Shown here piece after piece: positions 25,521-36,223 of a stretch of 64,000 nt of DNA. Positions within the stretch are counted from its first letter, which is position 1. The number at the start of each line of letters is the position of its first letter. The stretch covers positions 24,867 through 88,866 of the forward strand of contig NZ_PIJY01000041.1 in assembly GCF_008304605.1 (NCBI RefSeq). The letters run 5' to 3'. A program made the translations under genes and the position numbers. A model generated the notes under the pieces. That model made no database searches, had not been told where the DNA came from, and was given only the letters and a program-made list of their open reading frames with translations. The stretch is from Oceanobacillus polygoni (GTDB lineage: Bacteria > Bacillota > Bacilli > Bacillales > Amphibacillaceae).

Positions 25521-26723
25521 TTGAAACAATCTAGACCAAAGCTATGGACGAAGGATTTTACGATCACTTCTGTCGTTAACTTTTTCTTAACGCTTGTCTT
25601 TTACTTACTCGTCGTAACGATCGGAATTTACGCAGTAGATGCGTATCATGCTTCGACAAGTACGGCTGGACTTATTACAGGGATGTTTATTATCGGATCC
25701 TTAGTTGGAAGATTATTTACGGGACGCTATATTGACTCTATTGGAAGTAAACGGACATTGATGATCGGCCTTATCCTATGTGTTCTTGCCACGTCCTTTT
25801 ATTTCTTGAATTTTGGTATTAGCTTTCTTTTAATTACACGCCTCATACACGGAATTGTGGCAGGGATGGCTAGTACGGCAGCTGGTACCATTATTGCGGA
25901 AACCATTCCAACATCACGTAAAGCAGAAGGTATCGGCTATTTTAGTATGAGTGCAACACTAGCTACTGCCATTGGTCCGTTTATTGGCTTGCTCATGGTT
26001 CAACAAACAACCTTCCCAGTCATTTTTGCTTTCTGTCTTGTATTAGGTATCATCAATATATTCATCGCCTTATTCGTGCGGGTAATGGAATCACAAGAGG
26101 AGCCTACACCAGGGGAAACAAAAGGCTTTAAAATTTCAAACTTTGTTGAGCCAAAAGCATTTCCAATTGCTTGCATTACGCTCTTAATTGCTTTTTGTTA
26201 TTCCAGTGTGCTCTCCTACATTAATTTCTACGCTATTGATATCGATCTTGTGGAAGCAGCTAGCTTCTTCTTCCTCGTTTATTCAATTGCTGTTTTGATA
26301 TCACGCCCAATAACAGGACGTTTAATGGATTTAAAAGGCGCAAATATAGTCATGTATCCTGCCCTCATCATTTTTGCTGGTGGGATGCTGCTTTTAAGTA
26401 CCGCTACTAGCGGATTTACTTTATTAGTAGCAGGTGCACTAATTGGCCTTGGCTTTGGTAATTTGCAATCTGGTTCGCAGGCGATTGCCGTTAAATTAAC
26501 CCCGCCACATCATATGGGGCTTGCAACCTCTACCTTTTTTATTTTTCTTGATGCAGGACTTGGGTTTGGCCCATACTTACTCGGGTTCATCATTCCATTT
26601 ACAGGCTATCGATCGCTTTATGTCTTATTAGGCATAACGGTTCTAGTTATCATGATTCTGTACTATTTTCTACATGGAAAAAAGGATCGAATAATTGTCG
26701 AGGGGCATGCATCCGAATACTAG
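25521..26723 (+). CDS. MFS transporter
   Basis: A 400-residue major facilitator with about twelve helices in two halves. The loop 2-3 signature GRLFTGRYIDSIGSKRTLMIG and its second-half counterpart SRPITGRLMDLKGANIVMYP are both present. AAAGGAG lies 7 bases before TTG 25521, which gives the usual short N-terminus (KQSRPKLWTKDFTITSVVNF); a much longer frame begins at 25242 but has no homologous character. Related to drug or metabolite exporters of the YhhS/YfcJ-like group; substrate unknown. It follows the siderophore operon, so siderophore export is conceivable, but no Fur box was found before it. Confidence 0.85.
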   Translation: MKQSRPKLWTKDFTITSVVNFFLTLVFYLLVVTIGIYAVDAYHASTSTAGLITGMFIIGSLVGRLFTGRYIDSIGSKRTLMIGLILCVLATSFYFLNFGISFLLITRLIHGIVAGMASTAAGTIIAETIPTSRKAEGIGYFSMSATLATAIGPFIGLLMVQQTTFPVIFAFCLVLGIINIFIALFVRVMESQEEPTPGETKGFKISNFVEPKAFPIACITLLIAFCYSSVLSYINFYAIDIDLVEAASFFFLVYSIAVLISRPITGRLMDLKGANIVMYPALIIFAGGMLLLSTATSGFTLLVAGALIGLGFGNLQSGSQAIAVKLTPPHHMGLATSTFFIFLDAGLGFGPYLLGFIIPFTGYRSLYVLLGITVLVIMILYYFLHGKKDRIIVEGHASEY

Positions 26724-26808
26724 AAATGATTTTCCGAAAAAAAATCTGGAAATATGCCTCTAAAAGTTTTATAGTTTTATATAGACACACAGAAAGTGAG
26801 TGGTCCAA

Positions 26809-27528
26809 ATGGGACGTAAATGGAATAATATTAAAGAAAAGAAAGCATCAAAGGATAAGAATACAAGTCGAATCTATGCAAAATTCGGCCGGGAAATCTA
26901 TGTCGCTGCAAAACTTGGTGAGCCAGACCCCGAATCCAATCAAGCTTTAAAAGTAGTGCTCGAACGAGCTAAAACATATAGCGTACCGAAGCATATCATC
27001 GATCGCGCGATTGAAAAGGCAAAAGGCGGTTCAGAAGAAAATTATGACGAAAATCGTTATGAGGGCTTCGGCCCGAACGGATCAATGGTTATTGTTGACA
27101 CACTAACCAATAATGTCAACCGCACCGCATCGGAAGTCCGTGCTGCGTTTGGTAAAAATGGTGGTAATATGGGTGTCAGTGGATCTGTAGCTTATATGTT
27201 TGATCATGCAGCTGTCTTCGGTGTAGAAGGAAAAACAGAGGATGAAGTGCTTGAACTGTTGATGGAAGCAGATGTTGACGTCCGTGATATCGCAGAAGAA
27301 GATGAATCTGTGATTGTTTATACGGAGCCAGACCAGTTCCATGCAGCACAGGAAGCATTCAAATCCATTGGCATTACCGAATTCACAGTTGCAGAGCTAA
27401 CAATGCTCGCGCAAAATGATGTAGAGCTTCCTGAAGCCGATCTGGAACAATTTGAACAAATGATTGACGCATTAGAGGATCTAGAAGACGTGCAAAACGT
27501 TTATCATAACGTCGATTTAGGAGAATAA
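26809..27528 (+). CDS. yeeI: YebC/PmpR-family protein YeeI
   Basis: A 239-residue member of the YebC/TACO1 family, of the YeeI (YeeN) subgroup judging by [31 protein letters not shown]. YebC proteins were long called transcriptional regulators; YebC/TACO1 members have more recently been linked to translation of polyproline-rich proteins, and YeeI-type paralogues are less studied. Start at ATG 26809; the GTG at 26800 lies in the ribosome binding region. A terminator follows. The last 46 codons and the terminator are repeated, 87 percent identical by hand count, at 38769. Confidence 0.93.
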   Translation: MGRKWNNIKEKKASKDKNTSRIYAKFGREIYVAAKLGEPDPESNQALKVVLERAKTYSVPKHIIDRAIEKAKGGSEENYDENRYEGFGPNGSMVIVDTLTNNVNRTASEVRAAFGKNGGNMGVSGSVAYMFDHAAVFGVEGKTEDEVLELLMEADVDVRDIAEEDESVIVYTEPDQFHAAQEAFKSIGITEFTVAELTMLAQNDVELPEADLEQFEQMIDALEDLEDVQNVYHNVDLGE

Positions 27529-27534
27529 ATCATT

Positions 27535-27566
27535 AGAGGCGAGCCATTTAGGTTTGCCTCTTTTTT
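27535..27566 (+). terminator. Terminator of yeeI
   Basis: AGAGGCGAGCC and GGTTTGCCTCT pair over 11 bp (two G-U), followed by TTTTTTG. A near copy follows the truncated yeeI at 38916. Confidence 0.88.
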
Positions 27567-27637
27567 GTTTTTTAGGTAGAGAACACTAGTGATTTTTGCA
27601 GGAATACCCAAGCACGGATGCCGATTGATATAGAGTT

Positions 27638-28270
27638 TTATTGATAGTTACTTGTTTCTTCCTTCAAAATCTCAAGTAGCTTATCAAACTGGTTCTGCCG
27701 GTTCTCCTGCCTTAGAAATTCTTCCGTTGTAATTTGTTCCAGCAGTTGTTTCCTCTGCTTCGGCTTCAAGGGATGCGCAATAATTCTTTTTCGTGCTTGA
27801 TCAAGGAAATCGAGATCCCCTTCGATATCAGCAGGGAGCTGATCGGCCAGCTTATTTCGCAGTCGTTTTGCATAAATAGGGCTGGCTCCGTTCGTAGACA
27901 CAGCAATGGTTAATTGTCCTTTTTGCAGAACAGCAGGAAAATGAAGATCACTTTTCTGCGCATCATTTGCTAGATAAACAAGCTGGTGTGGCTGTTTTTT
28001 TTCATAAAGTGCCTGATTCAGCTCTTCCTTTTCTGTCATTAACAGAAGCAGCCTGCTATTAAACTGCTCATTCACATACGCCTCTCTTGCCTGCCATTGA
28101 ATCTGCCCGCTTTCATACAATTGCTGTAAAACAGGATGAAGCGCTGGGGCAATAAGGGTTATATCCGCACCAGCATCTAACAACGGTGGCACTCTTCTTG
28201 CTGCAACTACTCCTCCGCCAACTGCAATCACTGTTTTATTTGCTATTTCTAACAGGACAGGGATTCGCAT
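27638..28270 (-). CDS. sirC: Precorrin-2 dehydrogenase (siroheme synthesis)
   Basis: A 210-residue NAD-dependent precorrin-2 dehydrogenase (YlnF/SirC, the Met8/CysG N-terminal type). The Rossmann motif VIAVGGGVVAARRVPPLLDAGADITLIAP is at the N-terminus, and the AVSTNGASPIYAKRLRNKL segment is typical of the dimerisation region. It oxidises precorrin-2 to sirohydrochlorin for the siroheme of sulfite reductase. Last gene of the cys operon; its start overlaps the sirB stop. Confidence 0.92.
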   Translation of the reverse strand: MRIPVLLEIANKTVIAVGGGVVAARRVPPLLDAGADITLIAPALHPVLQQLYESGQIQWQAREAYVNEQFNSRLLLLMTEKEELNQALYEKKQPHQLVYLANDAQKSDLHFPAVLQKGQLTIAVSTNGASPIYAKRLRNKLADQLPADIEGDLDFLDQARKRIIAHPLKPKQRKQLLEQITTEEFLRQENRQNQFDKLLEILKEETSNYQ

Positions 28271-29046
28271 CAGCTGACCTGCTCCTCAAGTAATTTATTG
28301 ACCCGGTCAACTAAGACATTCACGAGCTGGTCATCGAAGCCTAAATACGGGCAGAGAATAAATTGTTTATCTGTTCGCTTGGATAATTCATCTAATTTTT
28401 GACGCAGTTCTCTCATCAATACACCGGAGAATAACAAATATGGCACAACAAATACACGAGAATAAGGACCATGAACCAGCTGCTCCAGTCCTTCATCCAA
28501 AGTTGGGTGTGTTGCAGCAAGATAGCAGGTAGTTACCTCTTTTACCGGGGCAGCCTCCCATAGTAAGCGTGCAATTTTGGTAAGATCACTATTGGCATCC
28601 GGATCACTGCTGCCACGACCGACAAGTAACACAGAAGCCGATTCACGTTCTTCGTAAATTGGCGCTCTGCTTGTTTGCGGAACACCGCGCATTCCGAGGC
28701 GAACGCTCAGTAAATCAATCATGGCAGGATCGACCCCCATTACCTTTCCATAAGAAAACTTAACGGCTGGATATCGCTTTTTTGCCCCTTCTATTTCTTT
28801 TGGAATGTCTAGCTTTGCATGACCTGCACGGAGCAGGAGGACAGGCACTACGGCAATCTGTGTTGCTCCCTGTTGGATACAGTTGTCGATACCCGTTTGA
28901 ATCAGTGGTGAAGCAAGCTCAATAAAACAAGTTTCTTGAATCTTGATTTGCGGATTTCTTTCCTTCGCCTTATCAACAAAAGCTAATAGCTCCTCATTTC
29001 CTCGCTGTACCCGGCTTCCATGTCCAATATATAAAATGGCCTGCAT
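28270..29046 (-). CDS. sirB: Sirohydrochlorin ferrochelatase SirB
   Basis: A 258-residue CbiX/SirB-type chelatase that inserts iron into sirohydrochlorin. The catalytic His is in LYIGHGSRVQRGNEEL and the second in VPVLLLRAGHAKLDIP, followed by a repeat half with LLVGRGSSDPDAN and VVPYLLFSGVLMREL. Two tandem CbiX domains in one chain are normal for Bacillus YlnE. It adjoins sirC and follows the SUMT-HemD gene after a 150-base gap. Confidence 0.92.
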   Translation of the reverse strand: MQAILYIGHGSRVQRGNEELLAFVDKAKERNPQIKIQETCFIELASPLIQTGIDNCIQQGATQIAVVPVLLLRAGHAKLDIPKEIEGAKKRYPAVKFSYGKVMGVDPAMIDLLSVRLGMRGVPQTSRAPIYEERESASVLLVGRGSSDPDANSDLTKIARLLWEAAPVKEVTTCYLAATHPTLDEGLEQLVHGPYSRVFVVPYLLFSGVLMRELRQKLDELSKRTDKQFILCPYLGFDDQLVNVLVDRVNKLLEEQVS

Positions 29047-29106
29047 TCGACTTCACCTTCTTCTTCCATGTTCTATAAAATCCCTGTTCCAATAAGCGGG
29101 GTTAGT

Positions 29107-29137
29107 TTAGACAGAATGATAATCCGTCTGAACTAGA
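29107..29137 (-). other. Hairpin between sumT and sirB
   Basis: AGTTTAGAC and GTCTGAACT form a 9-bp stem with one G-U pair in the 150-base gap inside the operon. No T tract follows on the minus strand, so it looks like an RNA-processing or stability element rather than a terminator. Confidence 0.35.
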
Positions 29138-29198
29138 ATTTATTCCATCCAATGAATGGGAATTTGTATTTGCATGATAGTTAGTTGCCACAATATTT

Positions 29199-30683
29199 TT
29201 AGGATAAAACGACTGCATGTGGAGCTTCTTTCTTTAAGAGTTCTTCAAACAAGGCATCTTCTGATGGGCGGGCCAGCACTGTATGCACTGAATAGCCTGC
29301 GTTCGTGGCAGCCTGCTTCGATTTTCCCCCGAAACAAATCACACGTGCGTGACGACTGATAACAGATGGCGACTCCCCGCACGCCTGAAGCCCTGCAGTC
29401 ACTGTCTCGACAGAACGAGCATTGGGAAAAATAATCGTATCAATCCGCTCTTCATCCCGGAGTCGGCTGAAGGTATGCTCGGTTTGATGCACACGGTCAT
29501 ATGCATGCGTGATGATAAAATCATGTTCCAATGCGAAACGCTCACGCTCTTCTTCCAGATCTGCCCAGCTGGTATCACCAAATATCAACAACCGAGAATC
29601 ATTTGAAGTCCGGTCAGCGATTTCTTCTGCCCGACAATGATATGCTTCCAGAGCCATTATTGTTTTTTTCGACAAGCCATACAGATTTCCTTGAATGGTG
29701 CGGATATCGATTTTATTTCTCTGTAGTGACTCAAAGAATACCTCTACACTTGCTGGTGACAGGAAGAGTAGATCTCGGTCAGTAGCCATATTGGCTTCGG
29801 TGAGCCGATACTTCTTCACCTGCATTCGGGGAAACTCGAATACTTCTGCTCCCTTGTCTCTTAGATGCTCACCTATCTCACTTGGTTCTTCATTTGTTCG
29901 ACCGAGCAGCAAATGCTGGCTAAATAATGGCTGGCTTTCAAACCAACTTTCTCCTTTTTTCAGTTTACTTACCTCTCCGACTAATATAATGGCAGGATTT
30001 TTAAATTGTTCTGCTTTTGCCCGTTCTACAATAGTTGCAAGGCTTCCTTGCAGCGTTCTCTGCTTTCCCGTCGTTCCCCACTGAATCAGTAAAACCGGCG
30101 TTTCCGACGAGCGGCCATGGGAGATAAGCTGATCTGCAATATAAGGAAGATTGGCTAATCCCATATAAAACGCAATCGTATCAATCCCTTTAGCCAAGGC
30201 TTGCCAATCAATCAATGGCTCTCCCGACGGGGACTTATCGTGCCCTGTTATAACAGCAAAAGAGTGACTATGCTCGCGATGTGTAACCGGAACATCTGCA
30301 TAGGCAGCAGCCCCGATTCCTGCCGTGATTCCTGGAACAATTTCATAGGCAACACCTGCATTTTTAAGTACCTCCACTTCTTCACCGACCCTCCCAAACA
30401 CACTTGGATCGCCGCCCTTCAAACGTACAACATTCTTTCCTTCTAAACCATGCTGCACTAATAAATCATTAATAGCTTCTTGACGCAGTATGTGTTTCTT
30501 TGGCATCTTCCCACAATAAATAAATTCAGCTTGAGGTGGAGCCCATTCCAGTAAGAGAGGGTTCACAAGTCTGTCGTATAAAACGACATCCGCACGCTGT
30601 AAATACGTATAGCCTTTTAATGTTAATAACCCAATATCTCCGGGGCCTGCTCCGATCAGATAGACACATCCTTGTTTTCCCAT
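29199..30683 (-). CDS. SUMT / uroporphyrinogen-III synthase fusion
   Basis: A 494-residue two-domain protein. Residues 1 to about 245 are an S-adenosylmethionine:uroporphyrinogen-III methyltransferase (CobA/YlnD type): VYLIGAGPGDIGLLTLKG, VRLKGGDPSVFGR, and VPGITAGIGAAAYADVPVTHR. Residues from about 255 on resemble HemD (uroporphyrinogen-III synthase), with LRDKGAEVFEFPRMQVKK and IIFPNARSVETV. The fusion joins ring closure of the tetrapyrrole with its first methylation, channelling precursor into siroheme. B. subtilis YlnD lacks the HemD part. Being inside the cys operon, it would raise siroheme supply when sulfate is the sulfur source. Confidence 0.9.
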   Translation of the reverse strand: MGKQGCVYLIGAGPGDIGLLTLKGYTYLQRADVVLYDRLVNPLLLEWAPPQAEFIYCGKMPKKHILRQEAINDLLVQHGLEGKNVVRLKGGDPSVFGRVGEEVEVLKNAGVAYEIVPGITAGIGAAAYADVPVTHREHSHSFAVITGHDKSPSGEPLIDWQALAKGIDTIAFYMGLANLPYIADQLISHGRSSETPVLLIQWGTTGKQRTLQGSLATIVERAKAEQFKNPAIILVGEVSKLKKGESWFESQPLFSQHLLLGRTNEEPSEIGEHLRDKGAEVFEFPRMQVKKYRLTEANMATDRDLLFLSPASVEVFFESLQRNKIDIRTIQGNLYGLSKKTIMALEAYHCRAEEIADRTSNDSRLLIFGDTSWADLEEERERFALEHDFIITHAYDRVHQTEHTFSRLRDEERIDTIIFPNARSVETVTAGLQACGESPSVISRHARVICFGGKSKQAATNAGYSVHTVLARPSEDALFEELLKKEAPHAVVLS

Positions 30684-30796
30684 CGTTTGTTTAACCCTCT
30701 TTTCTCTCTTTAATTTTCTTTTTCTATAATGAAATAAAAGGAAAGCAGAAAAGTGCCCCCTGCCTCCCTATTTAGGATTTTTCCAATGCCAGACGA

Positions 30797-32518
30797 TTAA
30801 TCGTGAAAGTCTAATCCGGAGGTAACAGCTTTCACATATCCTGCTCGAATGACAAAATCACCAAAATGTTCCCCGTCTAGGCGTTCCTTCGCATAATGCT
30901 GAATGATTGGCTGTAAGGTCTCTAAAATTTCTTTTTCTCCAATGCTCTCACGATACAGCTTATTTAAACGCTCACCGGCAAATCCTGCACCTAAGTACAT
31001 GTTATACTTTCCAGGTGCTTTTCCAATAAAGCCGATTTCACTTAATGCTGGTCGTGAACAGCCATTTGGGCAACCCGACATCCGAATCACAATTTCTTCA
31101 TCACGAAGGCCCTCTTGTTCGAGCAACGCTTCAATTTTCTCAACTAATGAAGGCAAGTAACGCTCTGATTCAGCCATTGCCAATCCACAGGTTGGGAATG
31201 CCACACAAGCCATTGAATTTCGCCGCAGTGCAGATTGTTGCTTTCCGTCTAACAGACCATACTTCTCGACAAGTTCGACAATCTTCTTTTTCTGCTGGCT
31301 AGAGACATTTCCAATAATCAGGTTTTGGTTAGCCGTCAAACGAAAATCTCCGGTATGGACTTTGGCAACTTCACGTAATCCTGTCATAAGCTGATAATCA
31401 TCTTTATCTTGGATTCGCCCATTTTGGATAAACAGGGTTAAATGCCAGTGGTTCTTGATTCCCTTTACCCAGCCATAGCGATCACCGGTATGATCAAAAT
31501 GGACGTCACGAGCTTCATCGAGTTCCCATCCTAACCGTTCATGAAGCTCACTTTTCAACCAATCGAGCCCACGGGCATCAATGGTATATTTGAAGCGTGC
31601 ATATTTTCTTTCTGAACGATTTCCATAGTCTCGTTGAATGGTAATGATTTTTTCCGCCACATCAGAAATTTGCTCAGGCTTGCAGAAACCGATTATTCTT
31701 CCTAACTGCGGGTAGGTATTGGTATCACCGTGCGTCATACCCATCCCACCGCCCACTGAAATATTGAAACCTTGTAGGCGGTCATCCTCTAAGACAGCAA
31801 TGAAACCTAAATCCTGTGAAAAGATATCCACATCATTCGATGGCGGGACAGCTATACCAATCTTAAACTTCCTTGGTAAATAGACCGCCCCATACATTGG
31901 TTCCACTTCTTCACTTTCTTTGGAATCGACGACCTTCTCGCCATCAAGCCAAATTTCGTGGTAAGCATTCGTGCGAGGGGAAAGATAGTTACTTAGAACC
32001 CTAGACCATTCATAGACCTCTGCGTGCACCTCGGATTGATCTGGATTCGGGTTACACATAACGTTTCTGTTTACATCTCCACAAGCGGCAAGTGTATCCA
32101 TCAACGCATCATTAATACGCTTTACACTTGATTTCATATTCCATTTTAGAATTCCATGCATTTGGAACGCTTGTCTTGTTGTCAATTTAATTGTCTGATT
32201 CCCATATTTACGGGCTAATTCATCAATGACCAGCCATTGCTCCGGTGTTGCAACTCCTCCCGGCACACGGACACGTACCATAAATTGATAAGCAGGCTCA
32301 AGCTTCTGTCGTTGTCGTTCCGTACGTAAATCCCTGTCATCCTGTAAATAACTTCCATGAAACTTCATTAACCGATTATCATCATCTGGAATTCCTGCAC
32401 TTAATCGATTATCCATTGTTTTCGTTAATGTTCCACGTAAATAATTACTCTCTCTTTTGATCCGTTCCACATCACTGGGTGGTCCGTCCTTTGCGTGAAT
32501 CGGTTTATCATTTGTCAT
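30797..32518 (-). CDS. cysI: Sulfite reductase hemoprotein CysI
   Basis: A 573-residue siroheme and [4Fe-4S] subunit that reduces sulfite to sulfide with six electrons from CysJ. The cluster cysteines appear as [16 protein letters not shown] and, about 40 residues later, [11 protein letters not shown]. Both ferredoxin-like half-domains ([16 protein letters not shown] and [14 protein letters not shown]-like) are present. Gene order cysJ-cysI with a 26-base gap indicates co-transcription. Confidence 0.96.
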   Translation of the reverse strand: MTNDKPIHAKDGPPSDVERIKRESNYLRGTLTKTMDNRLSAGIPDDDNRLMKFHGSYLQDDRDLRTERQRQKLEPAYQFMVRVRVPGGVATPEQWLVIDELARKYGNQTIKLTTRQAFQMHGILKWNMKSSVKRINDALMDTLAACGDVNRNVMCNPNPDQSEVHAEVYEWSRVLSNYLSPRTNAYHEIWLDGEKVVDSKESEEVEPMYGAVYLPRKFKIGIAVPPSNDVDIFSQDLGFIAVLEDDRLQGFNISVGGGMGMTHGDTNTYPQLGRIIGFCKPEQISDVAEKIITIQRDYGNRSERKYARFKYTIDARGLDWLKSELHERLGWELDEARDVHFDHTGDRYGWVKGIKNHWHLTLFIQNGRIQDKDDYQLMTGLREVAKVHTGDFRLTANQNLIIGNVSSQQKKKIVELVEKYGLLDGKQQSALRRNSMACVAFPTCGLAMAESERYLPSLVEKIEALLEQEGLRDEEIVIRMSGCPNGCSRPALSEIGFIGKAPGKYNMYLGAGFAGERLNKLYRESIGEKEILETLQPIIQHYAKERLDGEHFGDFVIRAGYVKAVTSGLDFHD

Positions 32519-32544
32519 TTCTCTTTCTCCCTTCTCCTTACTCC

Positions 32545-34371
32545 TTAGTAGACATCTCGCTGATAACGCTTCTCCTGCTGCATTTTAGCTAAATAGGCAT
32601 GTGCCTCTTCGGTACTGAAACTTCCTTCACGTTCAATGATTGTCAGTAACGTATCGTGAACATCACTTGCCATGTTCTTCTCGTCACCACATACATAGAC
32701 AGTTGCACCTTCTACTAACCACTGATAAAGCTCCTTGCTGTGCTCTAGCATGCGGTGCTGAACATACACTTTCTCTGCTCTATCGCGTGAAAAAGCAACA
32801 TCCATTTTAGTTAAAACGCCATCCTTCAGCCAACGTTGCCAATCCGTTTGGTAAAGGAAATCGGTGACAAAATGCTGATCTCCAAAGAAGAGCCATGACT
32901 TTCCTTCTGCCTCCGTAACTTCACGTTCTTCAACAAAGGAACGAAATGGTGCGATACCTGTTCCAGGACCGATCATAATGATCGGTTTGCTTGAATCTTC
33001 CGGCAGCTTGAAGTTCGGGTTTTTATGAACATAAATGGATAACGTTTCTCCTGGATTTTTACGGTCCGCACATTGAACCGAACAAACGCCATTACGCTCC
33101 CGGCCATGCGTTTCATAGCGGACTGTACCAACCGTTAAATGAACTTCATCTGGATTCGCCTTTAAACTGCTGGCTACCGAGTAAAGCCGCGGCGGCATTT
33201 TGCGTAATAATGGCAAAAATTCACTAGCCGGCAGGCCCGTAAGCGAATAATCATGAACCAAATCTAATAAATCACGACCATGGATATATTCAGTTACAGC
33301 TGCTTCATTCCCAGGCTCCACTAAATGTTGCAGCTCCGGGTTCTGTGTAAATGCAGCAATCTTTTGCAATAATGGCTTCGTTAATACTGTAATTTCAAAA
33401 TTATTTCGCAATGCTTCTTGTAATGGAACTTCTTCCCCTTTCTTGTTGATCGGGATAAGCCCATTTGGATCCCAGCCAGTTTCTTCGATAAGCAAATCGA
33501 CAATATTTGGATCATTTTCAGGATAAATACCGATACTGTCTCCCGGCTCATAATGGATGTTCGACCCTTCTAGTGATAACTCCATATGATAGGTTTCTTT
33601 ATTGGACCCGCGTCCATTCAAGTTCATACTTTCAAAGATTTCTGCATCGAACGGATTTGTCCGCGAAAATGCTGATGCTTCGGTCCCTCCTGAAACGATG
33701 GCATCTGGCTGAACCTGAACAGATACCTGAGATTCAGCGAATTTGCTTAATACTTCCTCAAACCATTCTGCAGCCGGATCGTCATAATCTAAATCACAAT
33801 CAATGCGATTAGTAAGCCTTGTAGCTCCTAATTCCGCTAATCGTTCATCAAACTGTTTGCCTGTTTCACAGAAAAGTTCATAAGAGCTGTCTCCTAAGGC
33901 CAAGACTGAATAGTTTAGATTCTCCAACTTTGGAGCCCGGCGTCCATAAAGAAATTCTTTGAATTGGATAGCAGTATCCGGCGGGTCTCCCTCTCCTTGT
34001 GTACTGACAACAACAAGTAAATTTTGAATTTTTTTAAGTGCATTTGCTTTAAAGTCATTCATTGAGGTGAGTGCAACTTTAAAACCTCTTTCCTCTAGCT
34101 GTCTAGACATTCCTGCCGCTAATTCCTGACAATTTCCTGTTTGCGAGCCAAAGAGGACGGTTATTTCCACAGGATGAGCCTCGTTTTCACTCGCAGATGG
34201 AGAACCGACAGCAGCTAAGTCCGCTGTTGAAACATCTGGACCGACATTTTTCAAAGCAGAGAGATAACCGCCCAGCCAGATTTGCTGTGTTTGTGACAGT
34301 GTTGGTAAAAGAACATTGAGCAGTTCAACTTGCTCTTGATTAAAAGGACTATTGTTCACTTGAAATTGCAA
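32545..34371 (-). CDS. cysJ: Sulfite reductase flavoprotein CysJ
   Basis: A 608-residue NADPH-dependent diflavin reductase. An N-terminal flavodoxin domain (about residues 70-205, [12 protein letters not shown] and [14 protein letters not shown]) binds FMN. The FAD domain follows with PRLYSVASS, and the NADPH domain has [16 protein letters not shown] and YVCGDEKNM, ending with the FAD-stacking aromatic. It passes electrons to CysI. Confidence 0.96.
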   Translation of the reverse strand: MQFQVNNSPFNQEQVELLNVLLPTLSQTQQIWLGGYLSALKNVGPDVSTADLAAVGSPSASENEAHPVEITVLFGSQTGNCQELAAGMSRQLEERGFKVALTSMNDFKANALKKIQNLLVVVSTQGEGDPPDTAIQFKEFLYGRRAPKLENLNYSVLALGDSSYELFCETGKQFDERLAELGATRLTNRIDCDLDYDDPAAEWFEEVLSKFAESQVSVQVQPDAIVSGGTEASAFSRTNPFDAEIFESMNLNGRGSNKETYHMELSLEGSNIHYEPGDSIGIYPENDPNIVDLLIEETGWDPNGLIPINKKGEEVPLQEALRNNFEITVLTKPLLQKIAAFTQNPELQHLVEPGNEAAVTEYIHGRDLLDLVHDYSLTGLPASEFLPLLRKMPPRLYSVASSLKANPDEVHLTVGTVRYETHGRERNGVCSVQCADRKNPGETLSIYVHKNPNFKLPEDSSKPIIMIGPGTGIAPFRSFVEEREVTEAEGKSWLFFGDQHFVTDFLYQTDWQRWLKDGVLTKMDVAFSRDRAEKVYVQHRMLEHSKELYQWLVEGATVYVCGDEKNMASDVHDTLLTIIEREGSFSTEEAHAYLAKMQQEKRYQRDVY

Positions 34372-34458
34372 CGATATCTACCTCACAAAAATTAATTTTT
34401 ATCGGTTTCCAAACAAGCACCTTTATTACATCAGCACCTAACTTAGGAACCTACTTTC

Positions 34459-35064
34459 TCAGGGCAAAAGATTTCTTTCTTTTAAAAATGCGATAATTTT
34501 GTCCACACATACCTCGATTGAATCTTGGTCAGAGTCAATAACCAATTCTGGATGCAACGGCTCCTCATATGGGGAGCTGATTCCTGTTAAATTACTGATT
34601 TCACCTGTACGCGCTTTTCTGTACAAGCCTTTTGGATCACGGTCTTCGCAGGCTTCCAGCGGGCAGCGCACATAAATTTCAATAAATTCATCCTTCTGCA
34701 CTAATGCCCGGACACGGTTGCGATCTTCTGCAAACGGAGAAATAAATGCGGTGCAAACAATTAAACCTGCATCAACAAACAGCTTTGCCACCTCTCCAAT
34801 TCGCCTTATATTCTCCTTGCGGTCGTCTTCGCTAAAGCCAAGCCCTTGATTTAAGCCGTGTCGAACATTATCGCCATCCAGCACATAGCTATTTAGACCT
34901 TGCTTAAACAGATGGTGCTCCAAAGCGTTAGCTAATGTCGACTTACCTGCTCCTGAAAGTCCAGTGAACCATAGGATATAGCTACCATGCCTATTCCGCT
35001 CCTGCCGATCTTCTTTTTTTACTGCTGTTTCATGCCAAACAATATGATTTGTTTCCTGTTTCAT
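34459..35064 (-). CDS. cysC: Adenylylsulfate kinase CysC
   Basis: A 201-residue APS kinase with the P-loop [45 protein letters not shown] and the [13 protein letters not shown] signature. It phosphorylates APS to PAPS. The neighbouring CysH has the iron-sulfur signature of enzymes that can use APS directly, so CysC may be only partly needed for assimilation here. It sits between cysP and cysJ in the operon. Confidence 0.95.
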   Translation of the reverse strand: MKQETNHIVWHETAVKKEDRQERNRHGSYILWFTGLSGAGKSTLANALEHHLFKQGLNSYVLDGDNVRHGLNQGLGFSEDDRKENIRRIGEVAKLFVDAGLIVCTAFISPFAEDRNRVRALVQKDEFIEIYVRCPLEACEDRDPKGLYRKARTGEISNLTGISSPYEEPLHPELVIDSDQDSIEVCVDKIIAFLKERNLLP

Positions 35065-35121
35065 ATAAACACCACCTATATTTAATACATTATTCTTATA
35101 AACTTACTAACCTTTAACCTG

Positions 35122-36198
35122 TTAAATGCCCCCGCCATCGTCATAGGTCGAGCGACGCTCCGCTCGACTGGACATATAGAGACTATAAAAGCCAGCCGTC
35201 GCAATGAAAACCGAAGTAATCACGACAAGTGAATAGTAATCTGCTTGCTTGAATAGAAGAATAAGTCCATACGAGATAACAAGGGAGAAAACAGGCGACA
35301 CAACCCATACCTTGATAATTTGTTTGATAATACCTTGCTGCCATATGTGAAATCCTCTGTCTGCTGTACCAATACCAACAATGGCAGATGTCGTTATTTG
35401 TGTCAGCGGTACCGGCAGGCCGAAAATGGATGCTGTAATTACTAAACTTCCTCCAGTTAAGGAAACGGCACTGCCTTGCAGTAAGGAAAGTTTCGTAATT
35501 TTTTTCCCGTTTGTTTCTAACACTCTACCTCCGAGCAACACAGCACCAAGTGATACAAAGATTCCGCCAAGTAAAACAGCTGTCGTCACGTCTAACAGTC
35601 CTACACCAACTAAAGGACCAACTGCATTGGCAACATTATTCATCCCCGCGGCGTAAGCCTCCATACAGCCGGCAGCGATAAGTAAAAAAGCCAGCGGCCT
35701 CTTCCATTTCCCAAGCCCAGTTAGCTCCGGCCAACGGTTTTCAGCATAACGTATCCATTTTCCAAAGATCAGTCCAATCAAAAAGGCAGCAAAAGGAGTA
35801 ATGAGCCAAAATGAAACGATCACCAGCAACCGATCCAAAAACACGGATTGGTACGCAATACCTACTCCCACAATTGCCCCGACAACCACCTCGCTGGTGG
35901 ATAATGGAATTCCCACCAGATTCGCAATGAATAAGGTCATACAAGCAGCACCTAATACAATCACAACAATCTCCACATCAAGCACTTCAGCAGGAATAAT
36001 GCCATTACCAATTGTCCGAACAACTTCTCCACCAGATAATGCACCTAATAATGCAAAAATACTGACAAGAATCATTGCAACTCGTTTCTTAGGAATCGCC
36101 CCACTTCCATAGGCAGGCCCCATGGAAGCAGCCGTTCCACTGGCTCCAATGTTCATGGCAAAAAATAGCGCAATTATAAAGGCAACAGCAATTAGCAT
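35122..36198 (-). CDS. cysP: Sulfate permease CysP (PiT family)
   Basis: A 358-residue membrane protein of the inorganic phosphate transporter (PiT) family with about eleven helices and the duplicated signature (MNIGASGTAASMGPAYGSGAI near the N-terminus, AAGMNNVANAVGPLVGVG in the second half). In Bacillus this branch is the sulfate permease CysP; its place between sat and cysC supports sulfate rather than phosphate. Confidence 0.92.
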   Translation of the reverse strand: MLIAVAFIIALFFAMNIGASGTAASMGPAYGSGAIPKKRVAMILVSIFALLGALSGGEVVRTIGNGIIPAEVLDVEIVVIVLGAACMTLFIANLVGIPLSTSEVVVGAIVGVGIAYQSVFLDRLLVIVSFWLITPFAAFLIGLIFGKWIRYAENRWPELTGLGKWKRPLAFLLIAAGCMEAYAAGMNNVANAVGPLVGVGLLDVTTAVLLGGIFVSLGAVLLGGRVLETNGKKITKLSLLQGSAVSLTGGSLVITASIFGLPVPLTQITTSAIVGIGTADRGFHIWQQGIIKQIIKVWVVSPVFSLVISYGLILLFKQADYYSLVVITSVFIATAGFYSLYMSSRAERRSTYDDGGGI

Positions 36199-36223
36199 GA
36201 TGCCACACCTCTCTCCCTCTTAC

